A DNA stretch of 10,551 bases from Candidatus Omnitrophota bacterium (GCA_028702395.1 JAQVOV010000050.1:1-10551), one strand, 5' to 3'. Positions 1 to 6,867 are shown, numbered from the stretch's first letter. Notes: a model not told the origin generated them from the sequence alone. Made by a program: numbers and translations.

Positions 1-23
1 TTCACTTCGTTTCGCATTCAGCT

Positions 24-116
24 ACGGTGGGCAGCCTTCGCTACGATTATGGCGAAGCCAGACGAAGCAAAATATGTAGCCCGCCAAAGGCGGGCGAAAT
101 AACATTGCGAAGGCTG
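24..116 (-). repeat. Palindromic element abutting the 3' end of tRNA-Tyr (copy 1)
   Basis: A GC-rich structured element starts within the CCA end of tRNA-Tyr and runs downstream of it. A perfect 10-bp inverted repeat (32-41 with 107-116) encloses two hairpins: GCCCGCC-AAA-GGCGGGC (79-95) and a short TGGC-GAA-GCCA (50-60). The core between them, including CCAGACGAAGCAAAATATG, recurs almost unchanged downstream of tRNA-Thr at 398-416. No transposase and no long T tract is present. It could be a REP- or MITE-like repeat, a tRNA 3'-trailer structure or a weak terminator; the sequence does not decide. Bases 1-23 show no gene and probably belong to the same repeat-rich spacer. Confidence 0.7.
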
Positions 117-200
117 GTGGGGAGAGCAGGATTTGCACCTACGAAGGCTTGCGCCGTCAGATTTACAGTCTGATCCATTTGGCTACTTTGGTATCTCCCC
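115..200 (-). tRNA. tRNA-Tyr, anticodon GTA, CCA encoded
   Basis: The reverse complement folds as a class II tRNA. The acceptor is GGGGAGA (200-194) paired with TCTCCCC (125-119), with discriminator A (118) and encoded CCA (117-115). The anticodon stem TCAGA/TCTGA holds a CTGTAAA loop with anticodon GTA at 166-164. A long variable arm follows, as expected for bacterial tRNA-Tyr. Two usually invariant bases differ: position 18 is A (window base 184) instead of G, and position 55 in the T loop TGCAAAT is G (base 136) instead of U. G19 and C56 are normal. Together with tRNA-Thr just upstream, the pair resembles the thrU-tyrU-glyT-thrT-tufB type of cluster, but the continuation lies outside the window. 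Confidence 0.93.
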
Positions 201-207
201 AAAACTT

Positions 208-296
208 GTGTCTGTTTCTGTGTCAGTGTCTGTATAAAGCATCTATAACATTAACGACCATTCAGAACTATCCACTACTGACACAGACACTGAAAC
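208..296. repeat. Inverted pair of 6-base tandem arrays between the two tRNAs
   Basis: On the plus strand four units of the form GTGTCW or GTTTCT run from 208 to 231. The minus strand reads GTTTCA, GTGTCT, GTGTCA from 296 to 279. The two arms are inverted copies, and TCTGTGTCAGT (217-227) pairs exactly with ACTGACACAGA (277-287) across a 49-base loop. No gene or clear promoter is seen between 201 and 341. Confidence 0.6.
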
Positions 297-341
297 GAGC
301 ACAATATATGTTAAACTTATACACGCCTTCGTTCGTTATAA

Positions 342-472
342 ACTTCGGCGCGCAGACTTCTCTTACTATTTGGCAAGTCAGCCAAAGGCTGACGCAGCCA
401 GACGAAGCAAAATATGCAGCCCGCCAATGCTTACGCAGTAAGCGTAGGCGGGCGAAATAACTTTGCGAAGTC

Positions 473-474
<2 letters not shown>
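342..474 (-). repeat. Palindromic element abutting the 3' end of tRNA-Thr (copy 2)
   Basis: This is homologous to the element after tRNA-Tyr. The outer inverted repeat is CAGACTTC (353-360) with GAAGTCTG (467-474), again starting inside the encoded CCA. Inside it lie a perfect hairpin GTCAGCC-AAA-GGCTGAC (377-393) and the GCCCGCC/GGCGGGC stem (419-425 with 447-453). Here the latter carries an extra nested stem GCTTAC/GTAAGC (429-443) that copy 1 lacks. Stem sequences differ from copy 1 but pairing is kept, which argues for selection on structure or for birth as palindromic mobile units. An alternative 6-bp pairing, CCAGAC (398-403) with GTCTGG (470-475), is also possible. Confidence 0.7.
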
Positions 475-549
<75 letters not shown>

Positions 550-555
550 ATAAAA

Positions 556-1410
556 TTAAACTATATCTTTAAATATTCTTGGCAACGCTTTCAGGATATC
601 TGTTGCTATTAAGCTGAATTGTCCTTTTTCTTTAGCAACAAGATCACCTGCTTTGCCATGCATATATACACCTAAAACAGCTGCACTATATGGGTGTATG
701 CCTTGTCCTATCAAAGAAGCAATAATTCCTGTAAGAACATCCCCAGTTCCTGCTGTACTCATACCTGAATTTCCTGTTGTATTGATAAAAGTCTGGCCGT
801 TTGTATCTGCAATAACTGTATTATATCCCTTGAGAACAACCACGACATTATACTTCATGGCAAATTCTTTTGCAACATTTTCTTTAAAATTTTCTATTCG
901 TTTAACGCTCTTTCCTGTTAACCTCGCCATCTCCCCAAGATGCGGAGTAATAACAGTAGCTGCTTTTCTCTTTTTTAACAATCCAACATTTGTACTGATA
1001 GCATTTAATCCGTCTGCATCTAAAACCAAAGGAACCTTAAGTTTAGGAACGATCTTCCTTATAAGCGTAAGTGTTTTTTTATTAGTTGATAAACCTGGGC
1101 CCAAAGCACAAACATTCACTTTTTCTGAAAAATCCATTATTCTTTTTTCTGCTTTTAAACTTAAGGTTCTGGAAACTGTTTGCTCAAGAGGTAAAGTCAT
1201 AACTTCCGTAAGTTTTATCTCCATTATATCATTTAAACTTTCAGGGATCCCAAGCGTCACAAGTCCGCTTCCGCACAGTAACGCAGTTTGGGAAGTAAGA
1301 TATGCAGCTCCTGTCATACCAACTGAGCCTGCAACTACAAACACATGACCAAAGTCACCTTTATGAGTATCTAACCCTCTTTTCTTGATGTTCTGAATAT
1401 GTTCTTTCAT
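556..1410 (-). CDS. nnrD: ADP/ATP-dependent (S)-NAD(P)H-hydrate dehydratase
   Basis: This is a 284-residue ribokinase-fold enzyme that dehydrates damaged, hydrated NADH or NADPH back to the usable cofactor, using ADP (or ATP) as phosphoryl source, in the cytoplasm. Visible family signatures are the N-terminal HKGDFGHVFVVAGSVGMTGA stretch (about 16-35), DADGLN (131-136), TPHLGE (155-160) and the nucleotide/anion-binding GTGDVLTGI near 221-229. Only the dehydratase domain is present; the YjeF_N epimerase domain (NnrE) that is often fused is absent and may be encoded elsewhere. I place the start at ATG 1410, preceded by AAGGAG five bases away, rather than at the in-frame TTG at 1431, which would add seven residues encoded by the ribosome-binding-site region itself. 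The gene follows acpS after a 170-base repeat-filled gap and runs almost directly into tRNA-Thr. Confidence 0.93.
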   Translation of the reverse strand: MKEHIQNIKKRGLDTHKGDFGHVFVVAGSVGMTGAAYLTSQTALLCGSGLVTLGIPESLNDIMEIKLTEVMTLPLEQTVSRTLSLKAEKRIMDFSEKVNVCALGPGLSTNKKTLTLIRKIVPKLKVPLVLDADGLNAISTNVGLLKKRKAATVITPHLGEMARLTGKSVKRIENFKENVAKEFAMKYNVVVVLKGYNTVIADTNGQTFINTTGNSGMSTAGTGDVLTGIIASLIGQGIHPYSAAVLGVYMHGKAGDLVAKEKGQFSLIATDILKALPRIFKDIV

Positions 1411-1415
1411 TGGCG

Positions 1416-1421
1416 CTCCTT
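1416..1421 (-). promoter_or_regulatory. Ribosome-binding site of nnrD that decides the start
   Basis: AAGGAG on the minus strand lies five bases before ATG 1410. It falls inside the seven-codon extension that a TTG start at 1431 would give, so it argues for the shorter protein. Confidence 0.8.
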
Positions 1422-1430
1422 TTTGATTCA

Positions 1431-1570
1431 AAGTAAAAAGGTAAAAGTAAAAAATCTAGAATATCATTGTGGAATCTTTTTCCTTGTAGGGGCGTATTGC
1501 AATACGCCCCTACTAAGCCATCATTCAGGACGTTCCATCCTTTTATCTTTTACCTTTTTCCTTTTTACTT
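1431..1570. repeat. 140-bp MITE-like intergenic element with heptamer-array ends and central palindrome
   Basis: The gap between acpS and nnrD is filled by a symmetrical element. Perfect 11-bp terminal inverted repeats AAGTAAAAAGG lie at 1431-1441 and 1560-1570. Each end is a tandem array of 7-base units: three units rightward (1431-1451) and five units on the minus strand from 1570 to 1536, with consensus AAGKAAA. The centre is a perfect 28-bp palindrome at 1486-1513. The right half (palindrome, linker, array) recurs at 8258-8339. No coding sequence and no obvious target-site duplication is seen. Confidence 0.75.
1486..1513. repeat. Perfect 28-bp palindrome of the GTAGGGGC family
   Basis: The half-site GTAGGGGCGTATTG is followed directly by its exact reverse complement with no spacer. 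There is no T tract on either side typical of an intrinsic terminator. Its outer GTAGGGGC bases match the related imperfect palindrome at 8258-8283, while the inner bases differ. Confidence 0.9.
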
Positions 1571-1580
1571 AAACAGATTA

Positions 1581-1958
1581 TTAGCCGAGTAAAATAACAT
1601 TCGCAACCGCACTTATATGTGAATGTGACATACTTATCATTATATCTTTCATTTTTTTTTGGTTAAAAATTGTTTTTGCTTGTCCATACAGAATAACTGA
1701 AGGCTTGCCATTCTCATCATTAACAACTTCTATATCAGTCCATTTCCTTATGCTGGTCTTACTTCCGCCGAAAGCCTTAAAAACAGCTTCTTTAGTAGCA
1801 AACCTTGCGGCAAAATGTTGATAAGGGAATTTTTTGTTCTTTGAATAAGCTATTTCTTTATCAGTGAAGATACGCTTTAAAAAAACATCACCCCATTTTT
1901 TCTGAGCTTTTGTAAAACGTGCTATATCAACTATATCAACACCAACTCCCGTTATCAT
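1581..1958 (-). CDS. acpS: Holo-[acyl-carrier-protein] synthase
   Basis: This 125-residue protein has the usual length for AcpS. The enzyme transfers 4'-phosphopantetheine from coenzyme A to the active serine of acyl carrier protein, switching on fatty acid synthesis in the cytoplasm. The N-terminal GVGVDIVDI carries the Mg-binding Asp8, and ARFATKEAVFKAFG (51-64) carries the second metal ligand Glu57. The C-terminal MSHSHISAVANVIL is also typical. The ATG overlaps the pdxJ stop codon as ATGA, so translation is probably coupled to pdxJ. The pdxJ-acpS pairing is also found in proteobacteria. It is the last gene of the five-gene run, followed by the repeat element. Confidence 0.96.
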   Translation of the reverse strand: MITGVGVDIVDIARFTKAQKKWGDVFLKRIFTDKEIAYSKNKKFPYQHFAARFATKEAVFKAFGGSKTSIRKWTDIEVVNDENGKPSVILYGQAKTIFNQKKMKDIMISMSHSHISAVANVILLG

Positions 1959-2665
1959 GATATCAAGCTCTTCATTTTTTTCACAGCATTCTCCAATCCA
2001 TAGAAAAGTGCATATGCAATAATTGAATGTCCGATATTAAGTTCGTTTATCTGTGAAAATTCTGCTATCTCACTGACATTTTCATAATTCAACCCATGAC
2101 CGGCATTGACCTCTAAACCTAATGATATTGCAAGATCAATAGATCCTGATATTCTTTGAAGCTGGTAGTTTTTTTCTTCACGTGTCAAAGCATTTGCATA
2201 TTCACCGGTATGTATCTCAATTATTTCAGCACCGATTCCTTTTGAAGCTTCTATTATATCTTTTTCAGGATCAATAAAAAGACTGACTTGAATATTCTTC
2301 TCACTCAATCTTGTAATTACGTCTTTTATCTCGTGTTTCTGTGAAATAACATCTAACCCTCCCTCAGTGGTTAACTCTTTTCTCTTTTCAGGAACAAGCG
2401 TCACCATATCAGGACAGACCTTACATGCAATATCAACGATTTTTTTGGCAATACACATCTCAAGATTGAATTTTGTTGTTATCTCTTCTTTTAACCTAAA
2501 AACATCTTTATCCTGTATATGACGTCTGTCTTCCCGTAGATGACAAACAATAGAATCACACCCTGCTTTTTCACATATTTTCATAGCTTCAATAGTATCA
2601 GGATAATCGATCTTTCTGGCCTGCCGCAAAGTAGCTATATGATCTATGTTTACGCCTAACTTCAC
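1955..2665 (-). CDS. pdxJ: Pyridoxine 5'-phosphate synthase
   Basis: This 236-residue TIM-barrel enzyme condenses 1-deoxy-D-xylulose 5-phosphate with 3-amino-2-oxopropyl phosphate to give pyridoxine 5'-phosphate, so it marks the DXP-dependent vitamin B6 route. Family motifs are VNIDHIATLRQAR (5-17), the HLREDRRHI loop (42-50) with catalytic His49, Glu69 in NLEMCIA, and VNAGHGLNYEN and NIGHSIIAYAL near the C terminus, which bind the phosphate. The length matches the usual family size of about 240. The start is GTG, overlapping the cdaR stop as GTGA, with GAGG about ten bases upstream, which suggests coupled translation. The 3' end overlaps acpS by four bases. I see no missing catalytic residue. 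Confidence 0.97.
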   Translation of the reverse strand: MKLGVNIDHIATLRQARKIDYPDTIEAMKICEKAGCDSIVCHLREDRRHIQDKDVFRLKEEITTKFNLEMCIAKKIVDIACKVCPDMVTLVPEKRKELTTEGGLDVISQKHEIKDVITRLSEKNIQVSLFIDPEKDIIEASKGIGAEIIEIHTGEYANALTREEKNYQLQRISGSIDLAISLGLEVNAGHGLNYENVSEIAEFSQINELNIGHSIIAYALFYGLENAVKKMKSLIS

Positions 2666-3180
2666 TTTGCTACTTCCTCACTAGATGCATTGGGCACAAT
2701 TTTTTTAGGCTCTGCGAAATTCAAAATTTCAGGTTGTTGTTTTGGTTGTTCTTCGATCTTTTCAACAGGAATAGTTACCCTTACGCGGAACTTGCTTGTA
2801 TCAATATTAGGTGCAATTGGCTGTATACCAACTTCATATACAGTTGTACGTCTATATCTTGAAACATCAATTGGATCTGTTTGAATATCATTTATGTCCT
2901 TAATAACATCTTTAAATCCTGCAACCATGAAATATTCAGGTTCGACTTCCACATCATTTACATTGAATTTATAGTTATTTGACGGTTCTCCCACAAAAAT
3001 AGCTTTAACAAAAAGTTTTTTCGTGACCATTTTCCCGTAATCAGGCAAAAGCTCTGCACTGGTCCTGCTTTTATAATCTATATCCATTTCCTGTGAAACA
3101 TATAACCATGTTATCCCTGCCAGAACAAGTGCTATTGTTTTAAGCCAGAAATTATTTGCAATGATCTTAAATAATCCCAT
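2662..3180 (-). CDS. cdaR: YbbR-domain protein, probable c-di-AMP cyclase regulator (CdaR-like)
   Basis: This 172-residue membrane-anchored protein has a single N-terminal transmembrane segment at about 12-29 (WLKTIALVLAGITWLYVSQ) followed by an extracytoplasmic beta-rich region. That region has the spacing of roughly one YbbR domain (about 35-140). A Pro/Glu/Gln/Lys-rich tail (about 140-172) looks disordered. In Firmicutes, YbbR proteins next to cdaA bind and modulate the cyclase. That role here is inferred from position directly after cdaA, with nine bases between them and a GAGG site. It is short: Bacillus CdaR has several YbbR domains. Its final codons hold the pdxJ start. Sequence divergence is high, so the call rests on the anchor, the fold pattern and the neighbour. 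Confidence 0.8.
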   Translation of the reverse strand: MGLFKIIANNFWLKTIALVLAGITWLYVSQEMDIDYKSRTSAELLPDYGKMVTKKLFVKAIFVGEPSNNYKFNVNDVEVEPEYFMVAGFKDVIKDINDIQTDPIDVSRYRRTTVYEVGIQPIAPNIDTSKFRVRVTIPVEKIEEQPKQQPEILNFAEPKKIVPNASSEEVAK

Positions 3181-3189
3181 TTTTTTTCC

Positions 3190-3993
3190 TCATGATTCTG
3201 TACTACTTATACTTTTACCTGTTTTTGACAAAATATCAAAAAATGATTTTCCTTTTGAACGAGGCCGATATATCCCCGCAAGAACCCTTGAGAGATTCTG
3301 TATATCAATATTTCTGGTTAAAACCCCTTCTGATGCTATAGAAACAGTCCCTGTTTCTTCTGAAACTATTAAAACAAGAGCATCTGTTTCTTCACTTAAA
3401 CCCATACCAGCACGATGACGTGTCCCCAAAGCTTTTGATGCATATGGATTTTGTGTTAATGGGAACAAACAACCGGCAGCAACTATTCGAGAACCTTGTA
3501 CAATAACACCTCCGTCATGTAAAGGTGTATTTGGAGAAAAGATGGTATTTATAAGTTCACTGGTCACCTGACTATCAATTTGAACTCCACTTTCAATATA
3601 TGTTTTCAAACCAATTTCTCTTTCTATTGCTATCAAAGCTCCGCATTTCTGTTTTGCAAGAACAATAGCAGCTTTTGCAATATCATCTAAAGTCTGTTTC
3701 TCTTTATAAAAAATACCGAATTGTCCTATGCGAGCAAGTCCTCTTCTAAGCTCAGGCTGAAAAATTATGACAAAAGCAATTACAGAGATAGTTAACAGTT
3801 TACTTAATATCCAGTTAATTATTCCCAATTGAAATTCCTGCGTGAGAAGAAAAACAACTCCCAATATCACTAATCCCTTTAATACCTGTAAAGCTCTTGT
3901 TCCTTTTATAAAAACCAAAAGCGTATAGTAAAAAAACCATAAAATGAATATTTCTAAAAAATATTTCCAATATTCAGATAAAAAATCTAGCAT
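3190..3993 (-). CDS. cdaA: Membrane diadenylate cyclase
   Basis: This 267-residue protein converts two ATP to cyclic di-AMP, a second messenger that in other bacteria controls potassium and osmotic balance and cell-wall homeostasis. It has three N-terminal hydrophobic segments at about 10-29, 36-51 and 58-78, then a cytoplasmic DisA_N/DAC domain (about 80-250). The catalytic signatures are TPLHDGG (156-162) and GTRHRAGMGLSEETDA (190-205), followed by VSEETGTVSIA. The usual DGA motif reads DGG here, with the catalytic Asp160 kept. The start ATG lies inside the folP end, a 7-base overlap, with AGAGG upstream; it is followed by cdaR. In Firmicutes the third member of this cluster is glmM, which is absent here. 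Confidence 0.95.
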   Translation of the reverse strand: MLDFLSEYWKYFLEIFILWFFYYTLLVFIKGTRALQVLKGLVILGVVFLLTQEFQLGIINWILSKLLTISVIAFVIIFQPELRRGLARIGQFGIFYKEKQTLDDIAKAAIVLAKQKCGALIAIEREIGLKTYIESGVQIDSQVTSELINTIFSPNTPLHDGGVIVQGSRIVAAGCLFPLTQNPYASKALGTRHRAGMGLSEETDALVLIVSEETGTVSIASEGVLTRNIDIQNLSRVLAGIYRPRSKGKSFFDILSKTGKSISSTES

Positions 3994-4820
3994 ATTAATG
4001 CCTCTTTCATTTTAACTCTTTTTACTCTGTCACAAAATAAAGCTATCTCTTTCATATCTTCAACATCATGGACTCTAATTATATTTGCACCATTTAAAAT
4101 ACCTATTACGTTTGCAGCTATACTGCCTCTATAGCGGTCTTTAGGATCTTCCTTATCAATGACCTTACCTATAAAGGATTTTCTTGATACACCTAATAAG
4201 ATAGGATACATCAGTTTTTTAAAACTTTCAAGATACTTTATTATCATAATATTATGGTCAATGGTTTTCCCGAAACCTATACCTGGATCTATTATGATAT
4301 TTTCATCTCTAATTCCAGCATTTTTCGCAATATCGATCGATCGTTTTAAGGAACATGTAACATCATTAATAACATCCGAATAAAAAGGTTTTTCCTGCAT
4401 ATTCTTAGGTTCACCTTTAGAATGCATGATTATGATCTGTGTATTATTTTTAGCAACTATTTTGGCTAATCCATTATTTTCTCTAAGACCAGTAACATCA
4501 TTAATTATATCAACCCCTAGATCAATAACTTTTTGAGCAACTTCAGGATAAAATGTATCAACAGATAATTGAACATGTTTTTTTTTACGTAGTTTTTTTA
4601 AAACAGGCTCAATTCTTTTAAACTCTTCTTCTGGAGAAACTTGAACTGAACCAGGTCTAGTGGAATTACCTCCAATATCAACAATATCTGCACCTTGTTC
4701 TATCATTTCATAAGCATGTTTAACTGCATGCTCTATGTCAAAAAACTTTCCCCCATCATAAAAAGAATCTGGAGTAACATTAAGTATTCCCATTATGTAA
4801 GTTCGGTCTGTGTATCGCAT
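3987..4820 (-). CDS. folP: Dihydropteroate synthase
   Basis: This 277-residue TIM-barrel enzyme joins p-aminobenzoate to 6-hydroxymethyl-dihydropterin pyrophosphate in folate synthesis, and is the target of sulfonamides. All family blocks are present: MGILNVTPDSFYDGG (10-24), GADIVDIGGNSTRPG (43-57), LSVDTF (85-90), INDVTGL (106-112), IIIDPGIGFGKT (175-186), GVSRKSFIG (210-218) and the C-terminal RVHD (249-252), which binds phosphate. The length is normal. GAGG lies six bases before the ATG. It follows ftsH, as in E. coli (ftsH-folP-glmM), but after a 172-base gap occupied by a repeat element. A CGTTAGA-type heptamer array ends about 20 bases before the start, so it should be part of the mRNA leader if transcription starts upstream. 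Confidence 0.97.
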   Translation of the reverse strand: MRYTDRTYIMGILNVTPDSFYDGGKFFDIEHAVKHAYEMIEQGADIVDIGGNSTRPGSVQVSPEEEFKRIEPVLKKLRKKKHVQLSVDTFYPEVAQKVIDLGVDIINDVTGLRENNGLAKIVAKNNTQIIIMHSKGEPKNMQEKPFYSDVINDVTCSLKRSIDIAKNAGIRDENIIIDPGIGFGKTIDHNIMIIKYLESFKKLMYPILLGVSRKSFIGKVIDKEDPKDRYRGSIAANVIGILNGANIIRVHDVEDMKEIALFCDRVKRVKMKEALIC

Positions 4821-4839
4821 TGTCGCCTCTATATCATTT

Positions 4840-5001
4840 CGTTAGACGTTAGACGTTAAGCGTTATAAGTACGTTTGTAGCATGCTCTGGCTCTAGATCC
4901 CGGTATTTGCCAGCTTGATAGCTGGCAAAACCGGGATGACAATCTCAAAGCCCTATTACCCGTTCTGGTTTCTGGTCACTGGTCTCAATCCCCTATTCCC
5001 C
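4840..5001. repeat. Composite intergenic element, copy 1 (heptamer array, hairpin, heptamer array)
   Basis: Modules in plus-strand order: four tandem 7-base units of CGTTANN (4840-4867); 23 bases; the hairpin opening CTCTAGATCCCG (4891-4902) and closing ACCGGGA; CCCTATTACC (4951-4960); three units of TTCTGGT/CACTGGT (4963-4983); then CCTATTCCCC (4992-5001), which contains the ftsH stop codon. The same modules, in the same order and with the same 23-base spacer, occur at 7027-7194 after tilS. The element occupies the whole ftsH-folP gap apart from the folP ribosome-binding region. Confidence 0.7.
4897..4937. repeat. REP-like 17-bp hairpin with one bulge
   Basis: ATCCCGGT (4897-4904) pairs with ACCGGGAT (4930-4937), and TTTGCCAGC (4906-4914) pairs with GCTGGCAAA (4921-4929). 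The only unpaired stem base is 4905 and the loop is six bases. It lies between ftsH and folP without a downstream T run, so it is more likely a REP-type or mRNA-stabilising hairpin than an intrinsic terminator. Confidence 0.85.
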
Positions 5002-6867
5002 CACCACCGGTTTATCCATCCCTAATAACGTTCTTACATCAACATCATTCATACTTTCTTTTTCAAGCAAAGCATTAGCAAGGAGTTCCAGCTTTTCTTT
5101 ATTTAAGATCAAAACCTCTTTTGCACAATCATAACAAAAATCCACAAGTTTTTTCACTTCATCATCTATTACCTTTGCCGTTGATTCACTATAATTTCTT
5201 TCTTCTGCTAGATCACGTCCAAGAAAAACAGGTCCATGTTTCTTGCCATAAGCTATTTGTCCAAGTGTTTCATTCATTCCATATTGTGTGACCATTTCTC
5301 TGGCAATACTACTAACAACAGAAATATCATTTGTCGCACCTGTTGTAACTTTTCCAAAGATCATTTCTTCTGCCACTCGTCCTCCCAAAGCAACCTTCAT
5401 TTCAGCAAGAAGCTGCTCTTTATCTTTAAGATATCTGTCTTTTTTTGGAGGATTAAAAGTATACCCTAACGCCATTCCTCGAGAAATTATAGTAACCTTA
5501 TGCATAGGATCTGCATTATCGATCAAAAGAGACAATAACGCATGTCCGGACTCATGATATGATATTATTTTTTTCTCCTCAGGACTAATTACTCTAGACC
5601 TTCTTTGCGGACCGGCCATTACCCTTTCGATCGACTCTTCCAACTCTCCCATACTGACAGAATCTTCATTTCTACGTGCTCCAAGAAGAGCAGCTTCATT
5701 AACTAAATTCGCAAGATCAGCTCCGGAAAAACCTGGAGTCTGCTGAGCGATCCTATCAAGATCAACATTTTCTCCTAATTTCACTCTAGAAGCATGAACT
5801 TTTAAAATATCTATCCTTCCATTTATATCAGGTCTATCAACTACTATTTGTCTATCGAATCTGCCTGGCCTTAACAATGCTGGATCCAATACATCAGGTC
5901 TGTTTGTAGCGGCAATCAAAACAATACCGGCTTGAGTATCAAACCCATCCATTTCAACTAAAAGAGCATTTAAAGTTTGTTCTCTTTCATCATGCCCACC
6001 ACCTATACCTGCAAATCTTTGTCTTCCAACAGCATCTATTTCATCAAGAAAGATAATGCACCCTTTTTGTGTAACTCTAACAGATTTCTTTGCCTGCTCG
6101 AAAAGATCCCTAACTCTTGATGCACCTACACCTACGAACATTTCAACAAAATCAGACCCTGAAATAGAAAAAAACGGCACGCCAGCTTCACCTGCAACAG
6201 CTTTAGCCAAAAGTGTTTTTCCGCATCCTGGAGGCCCCATAACCAGAACCCCTTTAGGCATTTTCCCTCCAAGCCTTTGAAATTTTTTTGGCTCTTTCAA
6301 AAATTCAATAACCTCTTTCAATTCTTCTTTTGCTTCATCAACACCAGCAACATCAGCAAATGTTATCTTCAAAGCACCTTCTTTAGCTAAACGAGCTCCG
6401 GATTTTCCAAAAGAAAGTATCTTACCTCCGCCACCTGCTGAAGAACCTCTATACATAAGAAACCAGAACAATGACACCAATACAACAGGACCTATGATTG
6501 CCCAAAAAATATTCGATAAAAAAGTCTGGGGTTGCTTTATATTGAAATCCGCGATATTTGTTCTCATAACTGAAATTATTCCAGGATCCTGCAAAGAAAT
6601 AACAGTTGTATATCTAGTTCCATCCATTAATTTTCCAATAACCCTATCTTCTGAAAGTGTTGCACTTGCTATTTGCCCATCAACTACTTTGCTGTAAAAA
6701 TCTGAATAAACTATTTCAGTTGGCACAGAAGTAAAAGCTCCTTCACCAAGCTGAAAAAGATATGTCAACCCAAATAGTATCAATAGCCATACAGTTAGAT
6801 TTCTATTACCAGGACTATTCTTTTGATTGTTTTTAGATTTATTATTACGTTTTTTTTGACCATTCAT
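4993..6867 (-). CDS. ftsH: ATP-dependent zinc metalloprotease FtsH
   Basis: This 624-residue membrane AAA+ protease forms hexamers that extract and degrade misfolded membrane proteins and short-lived regulators. Order of domains: a basic Asn/Lys-rich N terminus (1-22), TM1 (about 25-42), an extracytoplasmic region (about 43-116), TM2 (about 117-138), the AAA+ ATPase with Walker A GPPGCGKT (211-218), Walker B IIFLDE (271-276) and the SRH region ATNRPDVLDPALLRPGRFDR (320-339), then the M41 peptidase with zinc motif HESGH (438-442) and the third ligand Asp514 in TTGATNDI. Length is normal. Walker A has Cys where Thr is common, and the zinc motif has Ser where Ala is common; both keep the essential residues. 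An AGGAG site lies eight bases before ATG. The stop codon is inside the repeat motif GGGGAATAGG. Confidence 0.98.
   Translation of the reverse strand: MNGQKKRNNKSKNNQKNSPGNRNLTVWLLILFGLTYLFQLGEGAFTSVPTEIVYSDFYSKVVDGQIASATLSEDRVIGKLMDGTRYTTVISLQDPGIISVMRTNIADFNIKQPQTFLSNIFWAIIGPVVLVSLFWFLMYRGSSAGGGGKILSFGKSGARLAKEGALKITFADVAGVDEAKEELKEVIEFLKEPKKFQRLGGKMPKGVLVMGPPGCGKTLLAKAVAGEAGVPFFSISGSDFVEMFVGVGASRVRDLFEQAKKSVRVTQKGCIIFLDEIDAVGRQRFAGIGGGHDEREQTLNALLVEMDGFDTQAGIVLIAATNRPDVLDPALLRPGRFDRQIVVDRPDINGRIDILKVHASRVKLGENVDLDRIAQQTPGFSGADLANLVNEAALLGARRNEDSVSMGELEESIERVMAGPQRRSRVISPEEKKIISYHESGHALLSLLIDNADPMHKVTIISRGMALGYTFNPPKKDRYLKDKEQLLAEMKVALGGRVAEEMIFGKVTTGATNDISVVSSIAREMVTQYGMNETLGQIAYGKKHGPVFLGRDLAEERNYSESTAKVIDDEVKKLVDFCYDCAKEVLILNKEKLELLANALLEKESMNDVDVRTLLGMDKPVVGE

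Noticed and set aside
149..460. 103-codon open frame on the plus strand
   Set aside because: It crosses tRNA-Tyr antisense, the hexamer arrays and a palindromic element, with no ribosome site or recognisable protein; a chance frame.
653..1348. 231-codon open frame on the plus strand
   Set aside because: It lies entirely antisense to nnrD, whose motifs are complete; the translated product resembles no family I know.
1411..1431. Longer nnrD starting at TTG 1431
   Set aside because: The extra seven codons contain the AAGGAG ribosome site for ATG 1410 and overlap the edge of the repeat element by one base.
1486..1513. Operator or terminator for nnrD
   Set aside because: The same border sequence recurs at 8258-8283 next to an unrelated gene with changed inner bases, so a repeat family is the simpler reading; no T tract follows.
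4821..4839. Riboswitch before folP or pdxJ
   Set aside because: The folP leader is almost entirely repeat element, and pdxJ has no leader because it overlaps cdaR; no aptamer-like conserved fold could be seen.
4897..4937. Intrinsic terminator between ftsH and folP
   Set aside because: The stem is strong but neither strand has a T run after it, and it belongs to a two-copy repeat; a REP-like role fits better.
5535..5580. FtsH HESGH and GPPGCGKT as signs of inactivation
   Set aside because: Both zinc His residues, the catalytic Glu, the Walker Lys and the Walker B acids are all kept; Ser and Cys sit at variable positions.
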